From Saccharothrix australiensis (GTDB taxonomy: Bacteria > Actinomycetota > Actinomycetes > Mycobacteriales > Pseudonocardiaceae), in NCBI RefSeq assembly GCF_003634935.1, contig NZ_RBXO01000001.1, positions 1,947,501 through 2,011,500 on the forward strand: a stretch of DNA of 64,000 bases. Direction: 5' to 3'. This document shows, piece after piece, positions 12,716-21,054 of the stretch (positions are counted from its first letter, which is position 1; each line of letters starts with the position of its first letter). Position numbers and translations under genes: made by a program. Below the pieces are notes generated by a model. The model searched no databases, had not been told where the DNA came from, and saw only the letters and a list, made by a program, of their open reading frames with translations.

Positions 12716-13366
12716 TCAGGCCAGCTGGCTCCGGCGGCGCGCCACGACCGCCAGCACCACGACGATCAGCGCCGCGCCGCCGGTCAGGCCGGCGACCAGC
12801 ATCGTCCACGCGAAGTACGAGGGCGAGTTCTCCCCCGCGTACCTGATGGTGGCGCTGAGCATGGTCGCCTCGCCGGGTTTCGGCGACCACGCGATGGTCG
12901 CGCCGTCCTCCTCCCGCCCGTTCGTGTCGACGACCTCGCCCGGAAAACTGATCTTGACCTGGATGTCGGCGCGCTCGGGCGGCACCTGGGTCAGGTCGAC
13001 CGAGCCGTTCAGCGTCACCAGGTCGCCGGACCGGCGGAAGCCGAGCTGGTAGCGGCTGGACGAGGCGCTGGTGGCGATCGACAGCGCGCGGACCTCGTCG
13101 AAGGTCAGGCCGTTGAAGAACACCTGCGTGCCGGCGTACTTGTCCGCCCGGTACGGCTGGGTGGTGACCCGGTCCGCCAGGTCGTCGGGCACCTTGAGCT
13201 GGGGTCCGGCGTCGTTGTCGTCGGTCTCCGGTGTGGCGGCGACGACCTCGCCGGACACGCGGTCGTCCGGCCCCACCGCCATCGCGGCGTGCAGTCGGAC
13301 GCACCCCGTCAGCGCGAAGGCCGCGAGGAGGAACACCGGCAGGAGGAGCGCGGAGGCCCTGGGCAC
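12716..13366 (-). CDS. lppM: LppM-family lipoprotein with C-terminal membrane anchor
   Basis: The 216-residue protein starts with a signal peptide ending in a lipobox (ALTGC, lipidated Cys22), followed by an extracytoplasmic beta-rich domain and a C-terminal membrane segment (about 188-210) with an RRR cytosolic tail. This matches LppM (Rv2171) of M. tuberculosis, encoded beside metF there too. LppM affects phagosomal trafficking in mycobacteria; its role in a free-living organism is not known. Confidence 0.8.
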   Translation of the reverse strand: MPRASALLLPVFLLAAFALTGCVRLHAAMAVGPDDRVSGEVVAATPETDDNDAGPQLKVPDDLADRVTTQPYRADKYAGTQVFFNGLTFDEVRALSIATSASSSRYQLGFRRSGDLVTLNGSVDLTQVPPERADIQVKISFPGEVVDTNGREEDGATIAWSPKPGEATMLSATIRYAGENSPSYFAWTMLVAGLTGGAALIVVVLAVVARRRSQLA

Positions 13367-13435
13367 CTGGCCATCCTGCCGGCCGGGTCAAAAGTTGACC
13401 GCTCGAACGCGGTCGTGAGCCTGGCTAAATACCTG

Positions 13436-13463
13436 TTGGAGGGACGTGACCCGGAGGTAACGT
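13436..13463 (+). promoter_or_regulatory. Promoter of DUF885 gene
   Basis: TTGGAG and TAACGT are spaced by 16 bases, and the -10 element ends seven bases before the ATG at 13471. A GGAGGT overlaps this stretch but is badly spaced for either possible start. Confidence 0.4.
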
Positions 13464-13470
13464 GCGGCGC

Positions 13471-15156
13471 ATGTCAACCTCTTCGGCCGGCGTGCACGGC
13501 ATCAGCAACCAGTTCGTAGCCGACTACGCGGCGGCCGACCCGTTGATCGCGACCTTCATCGGCGTTCCCGGCCACGACGACCGGCTGACCGACTACTCGC
13601 CCGACGGCCACCGCGCCCGCGCCGAGCTGGCCGCCCGCGCCCTCGCGGACATCACCGCCGCCGAACCCGCCGACGAGTCCGAGGCCGCCGCCAAGTCGGT
13701 GTTCCTGGAGCGCGTCGGGCTCGACGTCGAGATCCACGAGGCGGGCCTGTGGGACGGCGCGCTGAACGTCATCGCGAGCCCCGTGCAGAGCCTGCGGGAG
13801 GCGTTCGACCTGATGCCGACGGCGACCGCCGAGGACTGGGCGACCATCGCCAAGCGGCTCACGGCCATGCCCGAGGCGGTGGCGAACCTGCGCGCGGGCC
13901 TCGCCCACTCCGCCGACCGCGGCCAGGTCGCCGCGCTGCGGCAGGTGATCCGGGTCGCCGAGCAGTGCGACACCTGGTCCGGCCGGTCCGGCGGCAAGTC
14001 CTACTTCGCGACGCTGGTCGAGGGCGCGCCCGCGGACGCCGCGCTGCGCACCGACCTGGCGGCGGGCGCGAAGGCCGCCGCCGAGGCGTACGCCGACCTG
14101 GCCACCTTCCTGCGCGAGGACCTCGCGCCGAAGGCGCCGAAGAAGGACGCGGTCGGCGAGGACGTCTACCGGCTGTGGTCGCGCCACTTCACCGGCGCCC
14201 GGCTGGACCTGGCCGAGGCGTACGAGTGGGGCTGGGCCGAGTTCACCCGGATCGAGACCGAGATGAAGCAGGTGGCGAACCGGGTGCTCGGCGGCTCGGG
14301 CGGCACCCTCGCCGAGGCCGCCGCCGTGCTCGACGCCGACCCGCGCTACCTGGTGCAGGGCCAGGCCGGGCTCCAGGCGTGGATGCAGCAGCTCTCGGAC
14401 AAGGCCCTCCACGACGTCCGCGGCGTGCACTTCGAGCTGCCCGACGAGCTGATGCGGCTGGAGTGCCGCATCGCGCCGCCCGGCGGCGGCGTCGGCGCGT
14501 ACTACACCGGTCCCACCCCGGACTTCTCGCGCCCCGGCCGCATGTGGTGGTCGGTGCCCGCGGACAAGACCGAGTTCTCCACCTGGCGCGAGGTCACGAC
14601 CGTCTACCACGAGGGCGTGCCCGGCCACCACCTCCAGGTCGCCACCGCCGTCTACCAGGCGGAGAAGCTGAACAACTTCCAGCGGCTGATGTGCTGGGTG
14701 TCCGGGCACGGCGAGGGCTGGGCCCTGTACGCCGAGCGGCTGATGCGCGAGCTGGGCTACCTGGAGGACGACGGCGACCTGCTCGGGATGCTCGACGCGC
14801 ACCTGTTCCGCGCGGCCCGCGTGATCATCGACATCGGCATGCACCTGGAGCTGGAGATCCCGCGCGGCACCGGTTTCCACGAGGGCGAGCGCTGGACGCC
14901 GGAGCTGGGCCTGGAGTTCATGCTCACCCGGACCATCACCGACCCGGCGCACGTGCGCGACGAGATCGACCGCTACCTGGGCTGGCCCGGCCAGGCGCCG
15001 TCGTACAAGCTCGGCGAGCGGCTGTGGCTGGCGGCGCGCGACGACGCCAAGGCCCGGCACGGCGACGCGTTCGACCTCAAGGCGTTCCACAAGGACGCGC
15101 TGGAGATGGGCGCGATGGGCCTGGACACGCTGCGGGAGCGCCTCGCGCGGCTCTGA
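13471..15156 (+). CDS. DUF885 family putative zinc metallopeptidase
   Basis: A 561-residue DUF885 protein. These resemble thermolysin-fold carboxypeptidases: HEGVPGHH at 380-387 gives the HExxxH-like zinc motif, and the downstream VSGHGEGWALYAERLM supplies the further Glu ligand region. No signal peptide is seen, so a cytosolic enzyme is likely; the substrate is unknown. ATG at 13471 is preferred over GTG at 13462 because of promoter spacing. A terminator hairpin follows. Confidence 0.88.
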   Translation: MSTSSAGVHGISNQFVADYAAADPLIATFIGVPGHDDRLTDYSPDGHRARAELAARALADITAAEPADESEAAAKSVFLERVGLDVEIHEAGLWDGALNVIASPVQSLREAFDLMPTATAEDWATIAKRLTAMPEAVANLRAGLAHSADRGQVAALRQVIRVAEQCDTWSGRSGGKSYFATLVEGAPADAALRTDLAAGAKAAAEAYADLATFLREDLAPKAPKKDAVGEDVYRLWSRHFTGARLDLAEAYEWGWAEFTRIETEMKQVANRVLGGSGGTLAEAAAVLDADPRYLVQGQAGLQAWMQQLSDKALHDVRGVHFELPDELMRLECRIAPPGGGVGAYYTGPTPDFSRPGRMWWSVPADKTEFSTWREVTTVYHEGVPGHHLQVATAVYQAEKLNNFQRLMCWVSGHGEGWALYAERLMRELGYLEDDGDLLGMLDAHLFRAARVIIDIGMHLELEIPRGTGFHEGERWTPELGLEFMLTRTITDPAHVRDEIDRYLGWPGQAPSYKLGERLWLAARDDAKARHGDAFDLKAFHKDALEMGAMGLDTLRERLARL

Positions 15157-15176
15157 ACGGCGCGACCGTGCGCCCA

Positions 15177-15218
15177 CGGCCCCGGTGACCGCCCTTTACG
15201 GCGTCGTCACCGGGGCCG
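15177..15218 (+). terminator. Terminator after DUF885 gene
   Basis: A perfect 13-bp stem (15177-15189 with 15206-15218) with a 16-base loop starts about 20 bases after the stop codon. Confidence 0.65.
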
Positions 15219-15258
15219 CTGTTGCATATGCTGCGGGCACTTCAGGGGAGGGGGACGC

Positions 15259-15882
15259 ATGGCCAGACGTCTCGGGCGGTCCGCGTCGGTGGTCGCGGCG
15301 GTGGGTGCGCTGCTGTTGTGCGCCGCTCCGGCGTGGGCGCAGGACGACATCGCCGACCCGGCCGAGTGGCGGGTGCGGCAGGAGATCGTGGACCACGCGT
15401 TCAGCCAGGTCGGGGCGCGGGAGGACGGTCCCAACGGCTATCCGCGGCGGTACCAGGACATCGATCCGGCCGTGCGGCGCCCCGTGGAGTGGTGCGGGGT
15501 GTTCGTGAACTGGGCGTGGACGAAGGCCGGTGTGCCGCAGCGGCCGTCGATGCAGGCCGCGCCCGGCGCGCCCGCCGTCGACCAGGGGCACTGGGCGACC
15601 TACTGGCAGAAGTGGGGCCAGGCCAACGGCCGCTGGAAGCCGCTGGCGGAGCGGGACGTGGAGATGGGCGACGCCATCGTCTACGGCAACTACCCGTCGA
15701 TGGTCGCGCACGTCGGCGTCGTGGTGGAGGTCAACTACGACCGCACCGGCCGGAAGGCCACCCACGTGCGGACCGTGGAGGGCAACGTGAGCGACCGGGT
15801 CGTCTACACGAAGTGGCGCAAGCTGTCGGACCTGAACGCGGGCGCGGGCCTCAAGGTCTCGGGGTTCGTGTCGCCGTTCTAG
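15259..15882 (+). CDS. Secreted CHAP-like amidase/peptidase
   Basis: The 207-residue protein has a clear signal peptide (Arg-rich start, hydrophobic 10-24, cleavage after AWA near 27). The mature part has the NlpC/CHAP layout: Cys79 in EWCGVFVNWAW, His151 in AHVGVVVE and a polar residue in VEGN (173-175). It probably cleaves cell-wall peptide bonds, but no binding domain is attached and activity is inferred. GGGGAGGGGG ahead of the ATG is a good ribosome binding site. Confidence 0.8.
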   Translation: MARRLGRSASVVAAVGALLLCAAPAWAQDDIADPAEWRVRQEIVDHAFSQVGAREDGPNGYPRRYQDIDPAVRRPVEWCGVFVNWAWTKAGVPQRPSMQAAPGAPAVDQGHWATYWQKWGQANGRWKPLAERDVEMGDAIVYGNYPSMVAHVGVVVEVNYDRTGRKATHVRTVEGNVSDRVVYTKWRKLSDLNAGAGLKVSGFVSPF

Positions 15883-15909
15883 CCGGACCGGTTCCGCCGA
15901 GCGGGTCGG

Positions 15910-15935
15910 GGGCGGTCGTCGCGCGACGACCGCCC
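15910..15935. terminator. Bidirectional hairpin between CHAP and GNAT genes
   Basis: A fully self-complementary 26-base palindrome centred on GCGC lies between two convergent genes. Confidence 0.6.
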
Positions 15936-15963
15936 GGCGCCCCCTACGGCGGCGGGTTCCCGG

Positions 15964-16524
15964 TCAGTCCAGCGGCAGGGCGCGGCCCAGCACCGCGAAC
16001 GGGCGCGGGTCGCCGGTGAACTGGTAGTGCCGCAGCACGTCGGTGAAGCCCAGCCGCCGGTACAGCCGCCACGCCTTGCTCGGCCCCTCCGGGGTGGACA
16101 GCAGCACGTGCGACGTCGTCACCCCGCCCAGCAGGCTGCGCAGCAGACCTTCGCCGATGCCCCGGCTCTGCGCGCGCGGCAGCACGTGCAGCTCGGTCAG
16201 CTCGAAGTAGTCGTGCATCCACTCCTCGACCGCCTGCGGCCCGGCGACCAGGGTCAGGCCGTGCCGCACCTGCTCGTGCCACCACTGGCCCACCGAGCCC
16301 CGGTAGCCGTAGCCGATGCCGACCAGCTCGTCCTCCTCGCCCAGCGCCACCACGCAGCGCCAGCCGTCCCGCAGCATGTGCGCCAGCCACATCGGCGCGC
16401 GCTGCTCGGCCGTGCCGGGCGGGTAGTTCATCGCGCTGACGTAGAGGTCCAGCGCCTCGCCGAGCCGGGAGTTCAGCTCGCGGGCCGACAGCTCGACCAG
16501 CCGCTGCGACGGCGCGGCGGTCAT
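15964..16524 (-). CDS. GNAT family N-acetyltransferase
   Basis: A 186-residue acetyltransferase. ELHVLPRAQSRGIGEGLLRSLL carries the acetyl-CoA binding motif A (RxxGxG/A), and the C-terminal SKAWRLYRRLGFTDVLRHYQF is the usual motif B. The substrate is unknown. Its ATG overlaps the stop codon of the upstream YbaK-like gene (ATGA), so the two are cotranscribed and translationally coupled. Confidence 0.87.
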   Translation of the reverse strand: MTAAPSQRLVELSARELNSRLGEALDLYVSAMNYPPGTAEQRAPMWLAHMLRDGWRCVVALGEEDELVGIGYGYRGSVGQWWHEQVRHGLTLVAGPQAVEEWMHDYFELTELHVLPRAQSRGIGEGLLRSLLGGVTTSHVLLSTPEGPSKAWRLYRRLGFTDVLRHYQFTGDPRPFAVLGRALPLD

Positions 16525-17021
16525 CGGGCGACCCTCGCCGGTGTGCCGCCGGTCAGGGCGACCAGGCCGGCGTAGGTCGTCGGGAACACGGCGTGCGGGT
16601 GCCCGGCGGCGGCCCACACCACCTCGTACCGCTCCAGGTCGACGTCGACGAACGTCGGGATCGGCGCGGGGTGGCCGATCGGCGAGACGCCGCCGATGAC
16701 CTGGCCGGTGTGCTCGCGCACGAAGTCCGGCTTGGCCCGGTCGATCCGGTCCGCGCCGGCGAGCTCGGCCAGCAGGTCGGTGTCGGCCCGGTGCGCGCCG
16801 GAGGTGAGCACCAGCAGCGGGGTGGCCACGCCGTCCCGGACGGCGGCGAACACGAGGCTGTTCGCGATGGCCCCGACCGGCACGTTCACCGCCGACGCGG
16901 CCTCGGCGGCGGTGCGGACGGCGTCGGCCAGCACGCGGATCCCGTCCGCTGCCTCGTGGTGGCCCGATTCGGACAGGGCCGCCGCCACCTTGCGGATACC
17001 GGGGTGGTCAAGTGCGCTCAC
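16521..17021 (-). CDS. YbaK/prolyl-tRNA-deacylase-like protein
   Basis: A 166-residue YbaK/EbsC-fold protein. The family clears mischarged aminoacyl-tRNA, mostly Cys-tRNA(Pro), in trans. Conserved features are the lysine-containing segment DRAKPDFVREHTGQVIGGVSP and the GHPAPIPTFVD stretch. GTG at 17021 gives normal family length; upstream codons run into the promoter region of the HEPN gene. It is first in a two-gene unit with the GNAT gene. Confidence 0.85.
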   Translation of the reverse strand: MSALDHPGIRKVAAALSESGHHEAADGIRVLADAVRTAAEAASAVNVPVGAIANSLVFAAVRDGVATPLLVLTSGAHRADTDLLAELAGADRIDRAKPDFVREHTGQVIGGVSPIGHPAPIPTFVDVDLERYEVVWAAAGHPHAVFPTTYAGLVALTGGTPARVAR

Positions 17022-17063
17022 CTGTTCATGAGACCACGTGCGGCCGGGTTGAGGAGTGCCGGG

Positions 17064-17078
17064 TTGACGGGTTACGCT
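17064..17078 (+). promoter_or_regulatory. Possible promoter elements of HEPN gene
   Basis: TTGACG at 17064-17069 and TACGCT at 17073-17078 are both hexamer-like. TACGCT pairs with TTGAGG at 17049-17054 (18-base spacing), which would start transcription at the LexA box. A second possible -10, TATGCC at 17105-17110, follows the box as at recA. Which one is used cannot be decided from sequence. Confidence 0.35.
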
Positions 17079-17085
17079 GACCGTG

Positions 17086-17103
17086 CTCGAACACGTGTTC
17101 GAG
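17086..17103 (+). promoter_or_regulatory. LexA operator (perfect SOS box)
   Basis: CTCGAACACGTGTTCGAG is an 18-base perfect palindrome containing TCGAACACGTGTTCGA, which matches the actinobacterial SOS consensus at every position. It is 100 bases upstream of the HEPN gene start. Confidence 0.8.
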
Positions 17104-17109
17104 TTATGC

Positions 17110-17146
17110 CTTGGTGGTGGGGCGGGGGAAGCGCCCCACCACCAAG
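17110..17146 (+). other. 15-bp hairpin in the HEPN gene leader
   Basis: A perfect 15-bp stem (17110-17124 with 17132-17146) closes the 7-base loop GGGGAAG. It lies between the SOS box and the ribosome binding site, so it would be at or near the 5' end of the mRNA. It is not followed by a T tract. Confidence 0.7.
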
Positions 17147-17202
17147 TGCCGCCGTCTCCCCGCGGCGGTCGTCGCTGTCCCGACGCCGCGAGGAGGCCGC
17201 CG

Positions 17203-17622
17203 ATGTCGACTTCGACCGACTTCCCCAGCGCCCGACGGGTGCCACCACCCCCACCACCGGCCGTCGACCTGCTCGCCCGGGCGCGCGACCGCGTGCGGGA
17301 GGCGGAGCACGCGGCCGAACCCGTCGACCGGTTCACCACCGCCTACCTGGGCGCGCTGTGCGCCGCGGCGGCCGTCCTGGCGGCGCGCGGTCGGCCCCGC
17401 CGGGGACTGGTCGAGCCGGCCGGGGTGTGGGTGCTGCTGCCCGTGCCGGCACCCGGGCTGCGCGAGTGGGCGGAGTACTTCGCGTCCTGCTCGGCGGTCG
17501 ACGCGGCGGTGCGGGCGGGCGTCACCCGGCACGTGGACCGACGGGCCGCCGACGACCTGGTGCGCCAAGCGGCGCAGTTCATCGGGCTGGCCGACGCGAT
17601 CGTGCGCGAGGGCGGACGGTGA
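17203..17622 (+). CDS. SAV_6107-type HEPN domain protein
   Basis: The 139-residue helical protein resembles the SAV_6107 HEPN family: LLARARDRVREAEHA, a central AYLGALCAAAAVLAARGRP, the VWVLLPVPAPGLREWAEYFAS helix and the terminal ADDLVRQAAQFIGLADAI. From memory, family members have RYxxAHLAAL here, i.e. the HEPN RNase motif Rx4H; in this protein the His position is Tyr, so RNase activity is doubtful. ATG at 17203 follows AGGAGG by six bases. The stop overlaps the next start (GTGA), and a perfect LexA box lies upstream, suggesting DNA-damage induction of both genes. Confidence 0.72.
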   Translation: MSTSTDFPSARRVPPPPPPAVDLLARARDRVREAEHAAEPVDRFTTAYLGALCAAAAVLAARGRPRRGLVEPAGVWVLLPVPAPGLREWAEYFASCSAVDAAVRAGVTRHVDRRAADDLVRQAAQFIGLADAIVREGGR

Positions 17623-18380
17623 GCAGGGGACTGGTCGACTACGGCCGGCTGATCGAGACCGTGGCGGCGGAGGCCGAGTCGCTGGCGTCGGCGGCGGAGG
17701 GGCAGCGCCCGGAGCGCCAGGTGCCCGCGTGCCCCGGCCTGAACCTGGGCGAGACCGCGCGGCACGTGGGCAGCACGTACCGGATGGTCACGGCCTGGCT
17801 CCGCGAGGGGCGGCAGCCCGTCGCGTGGCAGCAGGACCCGGCGCGGGGGCAGACGCTGTCCGACTACCTGCGGGAGGGCGTCGAGCCGCTGGTCGACGCG
17901 CTGTCCGAACGCGAGCCGGACGACCCGTGCGAGACGTGGTGGCCGGCGGAGCGGACGTGCCGCTTCTGGGCGCGGCGGCTCGCGCACGAGTCGACCGTGC
18001 ACCGGATGGACGTGCAGGCGGCGGCCGGGCTGCCGCTGGGGCCGGTGCCCGACGACATCGCCGAGGACGGCGCGGACGAGGTCCTGTCGCTGTGGCTCGG
18101 CCACCGCCTGGACGTGCTGGGCGTGCGGGGCACCCGCGAGGGGACGGTGGCGGTCCGCACCGGCGGCCGGGTGTGGATCACCCGCACCGGGCCGGAGCCC
18201 GCGACGACGTGGGAGGCGTCGCCGGAGGAGGCCGCGTCGGCGGACGCGGACGTCAGCGGGCCGCCCGTCCGGGTGTACCGGTGGTTGTGGGGCCGCATCC
18301 CGGACCGCGAGGTGGAGACGACGGGCGACCACGACGCGATCGCGCAGCTGTGGGCGTTGCTGCGCCTGGCGACGAAGTGA
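17619..18380 (+). CDS. Maleylpyruvate isomerase family mycothiol-dependent enzyme
   Basis: The 253-residue protein has the DinB-like MDMPI N-terminal helical bundle with possible metal-binding histidines in ETARHVGSTYRM and AHESTVHRMDVQ, then a small C-terminal domain. The family uses mycothiol as cofactor, but the substrate is not predictable. GTG at 17619 overlaps the HEPN stop codon by four bases, so it is probably transcribed from the same LexA-controlled promoter. Confidence 0.85.
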   Translation: MSRGLVDYGRLIETVAAEAESLASAAEGQRPERQVPACPGLNLGETARHVGSTYRMVTAWLREGRQPVAWQQDPARGQTLSDYLREGVEPLVDALSEREPDDPCETWWPAERTCRFWARRLAHESTVHRMDVQAAAGLPLGPVPDDIAEDGADEVLSLWLGHRLDVLGVRGTREGTVAVRTGGRVWITRTGPEPATTWEASPEEAASADADVSGPPVRVYRWLWGRIPDREVETTGDHDAIAQLWALLRLATK

Positions 18381-18596
18381 TCCCCGGTTCGCCGCGGCGT
18401 CATCCGGCGCCGTCGGCCGCTCCCGCGGTCTTCCGGGCGTCGCCTCGGCGGGCGGCCTCCTGGCGGGGCGGTTCCAGGCGGGGTGCCGCGCCGGCGTTCT
18501 CAGCTCGCGGCGGCCGTCCTGTCGGTGGCCCCTGGCAGGATTGGTCATCGGGGGGCCCTCACCCTGCCCTCGGAAGCCCTCACCCCGCCCGTGGCC

Positions 18597-20183
18597 TCAC
18601 AGCGTGAGGTCGGCGCTGCCGACCAGGCCGTCCGGGGTGGCGGTTTCCAGTCGGTAGCGGGCCTTGCGGCCGACGATCTCCAGGACCGCCACCGAGTTGC
18701 CGAAGTGCGGACCGCTGATCTTGGTCCACGCCACGGGGTCGGCCGGCACGCCCGCCCGGTCGGCCCAGCGGCGCAGCAGCCGGGCCAGCGGCCTGGACCA
18801 GGACAGGCGGAACACCGGGCGGAAGATCCACGGCGGGTCGTTGTGCACCGGTGAGCAGACCAGTTGCAGCACCTCGGAGCGCGTCGGCTCGGCGAACTCG
18901 GCGCGGGCCGCGTAGCTGTGGTGGACGTCCCCGGACAGCACGCAGACGGTGCCCGGCGCGGTCGGGCCGGAGCCGATGCGGTGGATGAGGCGCGAGAGGC
19001 GCTCGAAGGACGCGCGGAACGCGGGCCAGTGCTCCAGGTCGCCCGCCTGGCGCACCTTCTCGGCCAGCCGGCCGCGCGGACCGGGGCGCGCGGCGGCGCG
19101 CTCGTTGATGGACTGGAAGTGGCTCAGGCCGTGCGGCATCAGCCACGGCAGCGACGACCCGATCAGCAGGTGGTCGACGTCGCCCTCGGCGTTGCGCTCG
19201 ATCCAGTCGAACTCCTCGTCGCCGACCATCAGCCGCTCCGGGCCGTCCAGGATGCGCCCGCTGCGGGTGTCGACGACCAGCAACCGCACCCGCCCGAAGT
19301 CGCGCCGGTAGCTCCACCGGGTGGACTTGCGGCCGTCCACCTCCCGGTCGGCCTGCTCCGCGAAGTCCTCCAGCAGCGGCTGCACGTCGTGCCCGGCGGC
19401 CAGCACCGCCGCGAACAGCTCGTCGCGCGCGAGTTCCGCCGGCGAGAGGTTGCCCAGGTGCTGGTACACCCAGTACGACGCCAACCCCGCGCGGATGCGC
19501 TCGCGCCACCACGGCTTCCCGGCCATCTGCGCGCGCCAGGCCCGCGAGGTGTTCCAGTCGTCCCGGATGTCGTGGTCGTCGAAGATCATCGAGGTCGGCA
19601 GGACGGACATCAGCCAGCGGATCTCCGGGTCCGCCCACGACTCGTGGTACAGCTCGGCGTACTCGCGGAACGACACCACCTCGCCCGCCGGCTCCGGTCT
19701 GCGGCGGGCCAGCCACTCCCGGACGCGGGGCGTCGGCTCGTCCGCGTAGACCTGGTCCCCGAGCAGCAGCAGGGCGTCCGGCCACCGCTCCTCGGGCCAG
19801 TCCTTCATCCGCAGCGCGAACGCGTCCAACGCGTCCGGGCCCAGCTTGTCCGCCGTCCGCTGGTCGGGCCCGCCCGCCTTGGCGGCCCGGCACGACCCGA
19901 ACACCAGCCGCGTCACCCGGCCGGTGCGGATCCTCGGCGCCGGGAACGACGAGCCCGGCTCCGGCCAGACGACCCGGCCGTCCAACCGCACGTCGTAGCG
20001 CGTGGTGCTGCCCGGTTCGAGCCCTTCGACGACGACCAGCGCGAAGTGCTGCTCACCGACCTGGAACGTGGGGGCGCGGTTGCCCGCGACGGTGACCTCG
20101 CAGGACGCGTCGGTCTCCACCCAGACGGTGGCCGACGTGGCGTCGACGTGTCGCAGCACCGGACCGAGCACCAGTTGCGCCAT
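18597..20183 (-). CDS. PhoD-like alkaline phosphatase/phosphodiesterase
   Basis: A 528-residue metallophosphoesterase of the PhoD class. An N-terminal beta-sandwich (about 1-90, RHVDATSATVWVETD) precedes the catalytic domain with metal-binding motifs FGSCR, LLGDQVYADEPT, FDDHDIRDDWN and LSGDVHHSY. No signal peptide is present at the chosen ATG, so it may act in the cytosol, unlike Tat-exported PhoD. It is divergent from the VOC gene with only 24 bases between the two start codons. The 216 bases downstream show no gene. Confidence 0.88.
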   Translation of the reverse strand: MAQLVLGPVLRHVDATSATVWVETDASCEVTVAGNRAPTFQVGEQHFALVVVEGLEPGSTTRYDVRLDGRVVWPEPGSSFPAPRIRTGRVTRLVFGSCRAAKAGGPDQRTADKLGPDALDAFALRMKDWPEERWPDALLLLGDQVYADEPTPRVREWLARRRPEPAGEVVSFREYAELYHESWADPEIRWLMSVLPTSMIFDDHDIRDDWNTSRAWRAQMAGKPWWRERIRAGLASYWVYQHLGNLSPAELARDELFAAVLAAGHDVQPLLEDFAEQADREVDGRKSTRWSYRRDFGRVRLLVVDTRSGRILDGPERLMVGDEEFDWIERNAEGDVDHLLIGSSLPWLMPHGLSHFQSINERAAARPGPRGRLAEKVRQAGDLEHWPAFRASFERLSRLIHRIGSGPTAPGTVCVLSGDVHHSYAARAEFAEPTRSEVLQLVCSPVHNDPPWIFRPVFRLSWSRPLARLLRRWADRAGVPADPVAWTKISGPHFGNSVAVLEIVGRKARYRLETATPDGLVGSADLTL

Positions 20184-20195
20184 GGGCGCAGACGT

Positions 20196-20201
20196 TACCT
20201 T
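20196..20201 (+). promoter_or_regulatory. -10 hexamer of leaderless VOC gene
   Basis: TACCTT ends six bases before the ATG at 20208, in a divergent gap of only 24 bases. Confidence 0.45.
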
Positions 20202-20207
20202 CGAGGC

Positions 20208-20918
20208 ATGGCGACGAGGTTGTACGACGTGGTCGTGGATTCCGCCGACCCGGCCCGGCTGGGGCGGTTCTGGTCGGCGCTGCTGGAGCGGGAGATCACC
20301 GGCGAGAGCGCGGACGAGGTGGACGTGGCCCTGAGCCCCGGCACCGAGCTGGTGTTCGTGCCGGTGCCCGACCCGAAGACGGTCAAGAACCGCGTGCACC
20401 TGGACCTGGCGTCGACGTCGGCGGACCACCAGGCGGCACTGGTCGCGCGGGCGCGGGACCTGGGCGCGCGGCCGGTCGACATCGGCCAGGGCGCCATGCC
20501 GTGGGTGGTGCTGGCGGACCCGGAGGGCAACGAGTTCTGCGTCCTGGAGCCCCGCGACGAGTACCTCGACGTCGGTCCGGTGGCGGCGGTGGTGATCGAC
20601 GCCCTGGACCCGCGGGCGCAGGCGGCGTTCTGGTCGCACGCCACGGGGTTGCCGGTGGTGCGCGAGCACGCGGAGTGCGCGTCCTTGCGGCAGGAGTCGG
20701 CGTTCTGGCTGGAGTTCGTGCGGGTGACCGGAGCGAAAGCGGTGAAGAACCGGGTGCACCTGGACGTCGTGCCGCCCGCGGACGGCGACCTGCTGATCGA
20801 GGTGGCGCGCTTGGAGTCGCAGGGGGCGGTGCGGGCGGACGTGGGCCAGAGCGCGGTGTCGTGGGTGGTGCTGGCCGACCCGGAGGGCAACGAGTTCTGC
20901 GTGCTGACCCCGCGCTGA
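20208..20918 (+). CDS. Two-domain VOC (glyoxalase-like) protein
   Basis: The 236-residue protein holds two VOC modules in tandem (about 1-115 and 120-236), each ending in VVLADPEGNEFCVL and each with a KNRVHLD strand. The repeat shows internal duplication, as in glyoxalase/bleomycin-resistance proteins. The second half of this DUF4262/glyoxalase-6-like group often binds no catalytic metal; the substrate is unknown. The start ATG follows the leaderless promoter. Confidence 0.86.
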   Translation: MATRLYDVVVDSADPARLGRFWSALLEREITGESADEVDVALSPGTELVFVPVPDPKTVKNRVHLDLASTSADHQAALVARARDLGARPVDIGQGAMPWVVLADPEGNEFCVLEPRDEYLDVGPVAAVVIDALDPRAQAAFWSHATGLPVVREHAECASLRQESAFWLEFVRVTGAKAVKNRVHLDVVPPADGDLLIEVARLESQGAVRADVGQSAVSWVVLADPEGNEFCVLTPR

Positions 20919-20964
20919 GACGCGGCCGGCCGGGACCGCGCCGGGCCTTCGGGCAAGTCGCGCC

Positions 20965-21054
20965 GCCCGCCACACCTGTAGCGGCGAATCCCGCGCCCGC
21001 CACGCCACCAGCGGCACATCCCGCCGCTCGCTACGCCCGCAGTCGCAAACCCTT
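20965..21054. repeat. 30-bp tandem repeat across the lhr stop codon
   Basis: Two copies beginning GCCCGCCAC and sharing AGCGGC and ATCCCGC lie at 20965-20994 and 20995-21024; a degenerate third copy runs into the 3' end of lhr (stop at 21031-21033). Confidence 0.55.
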
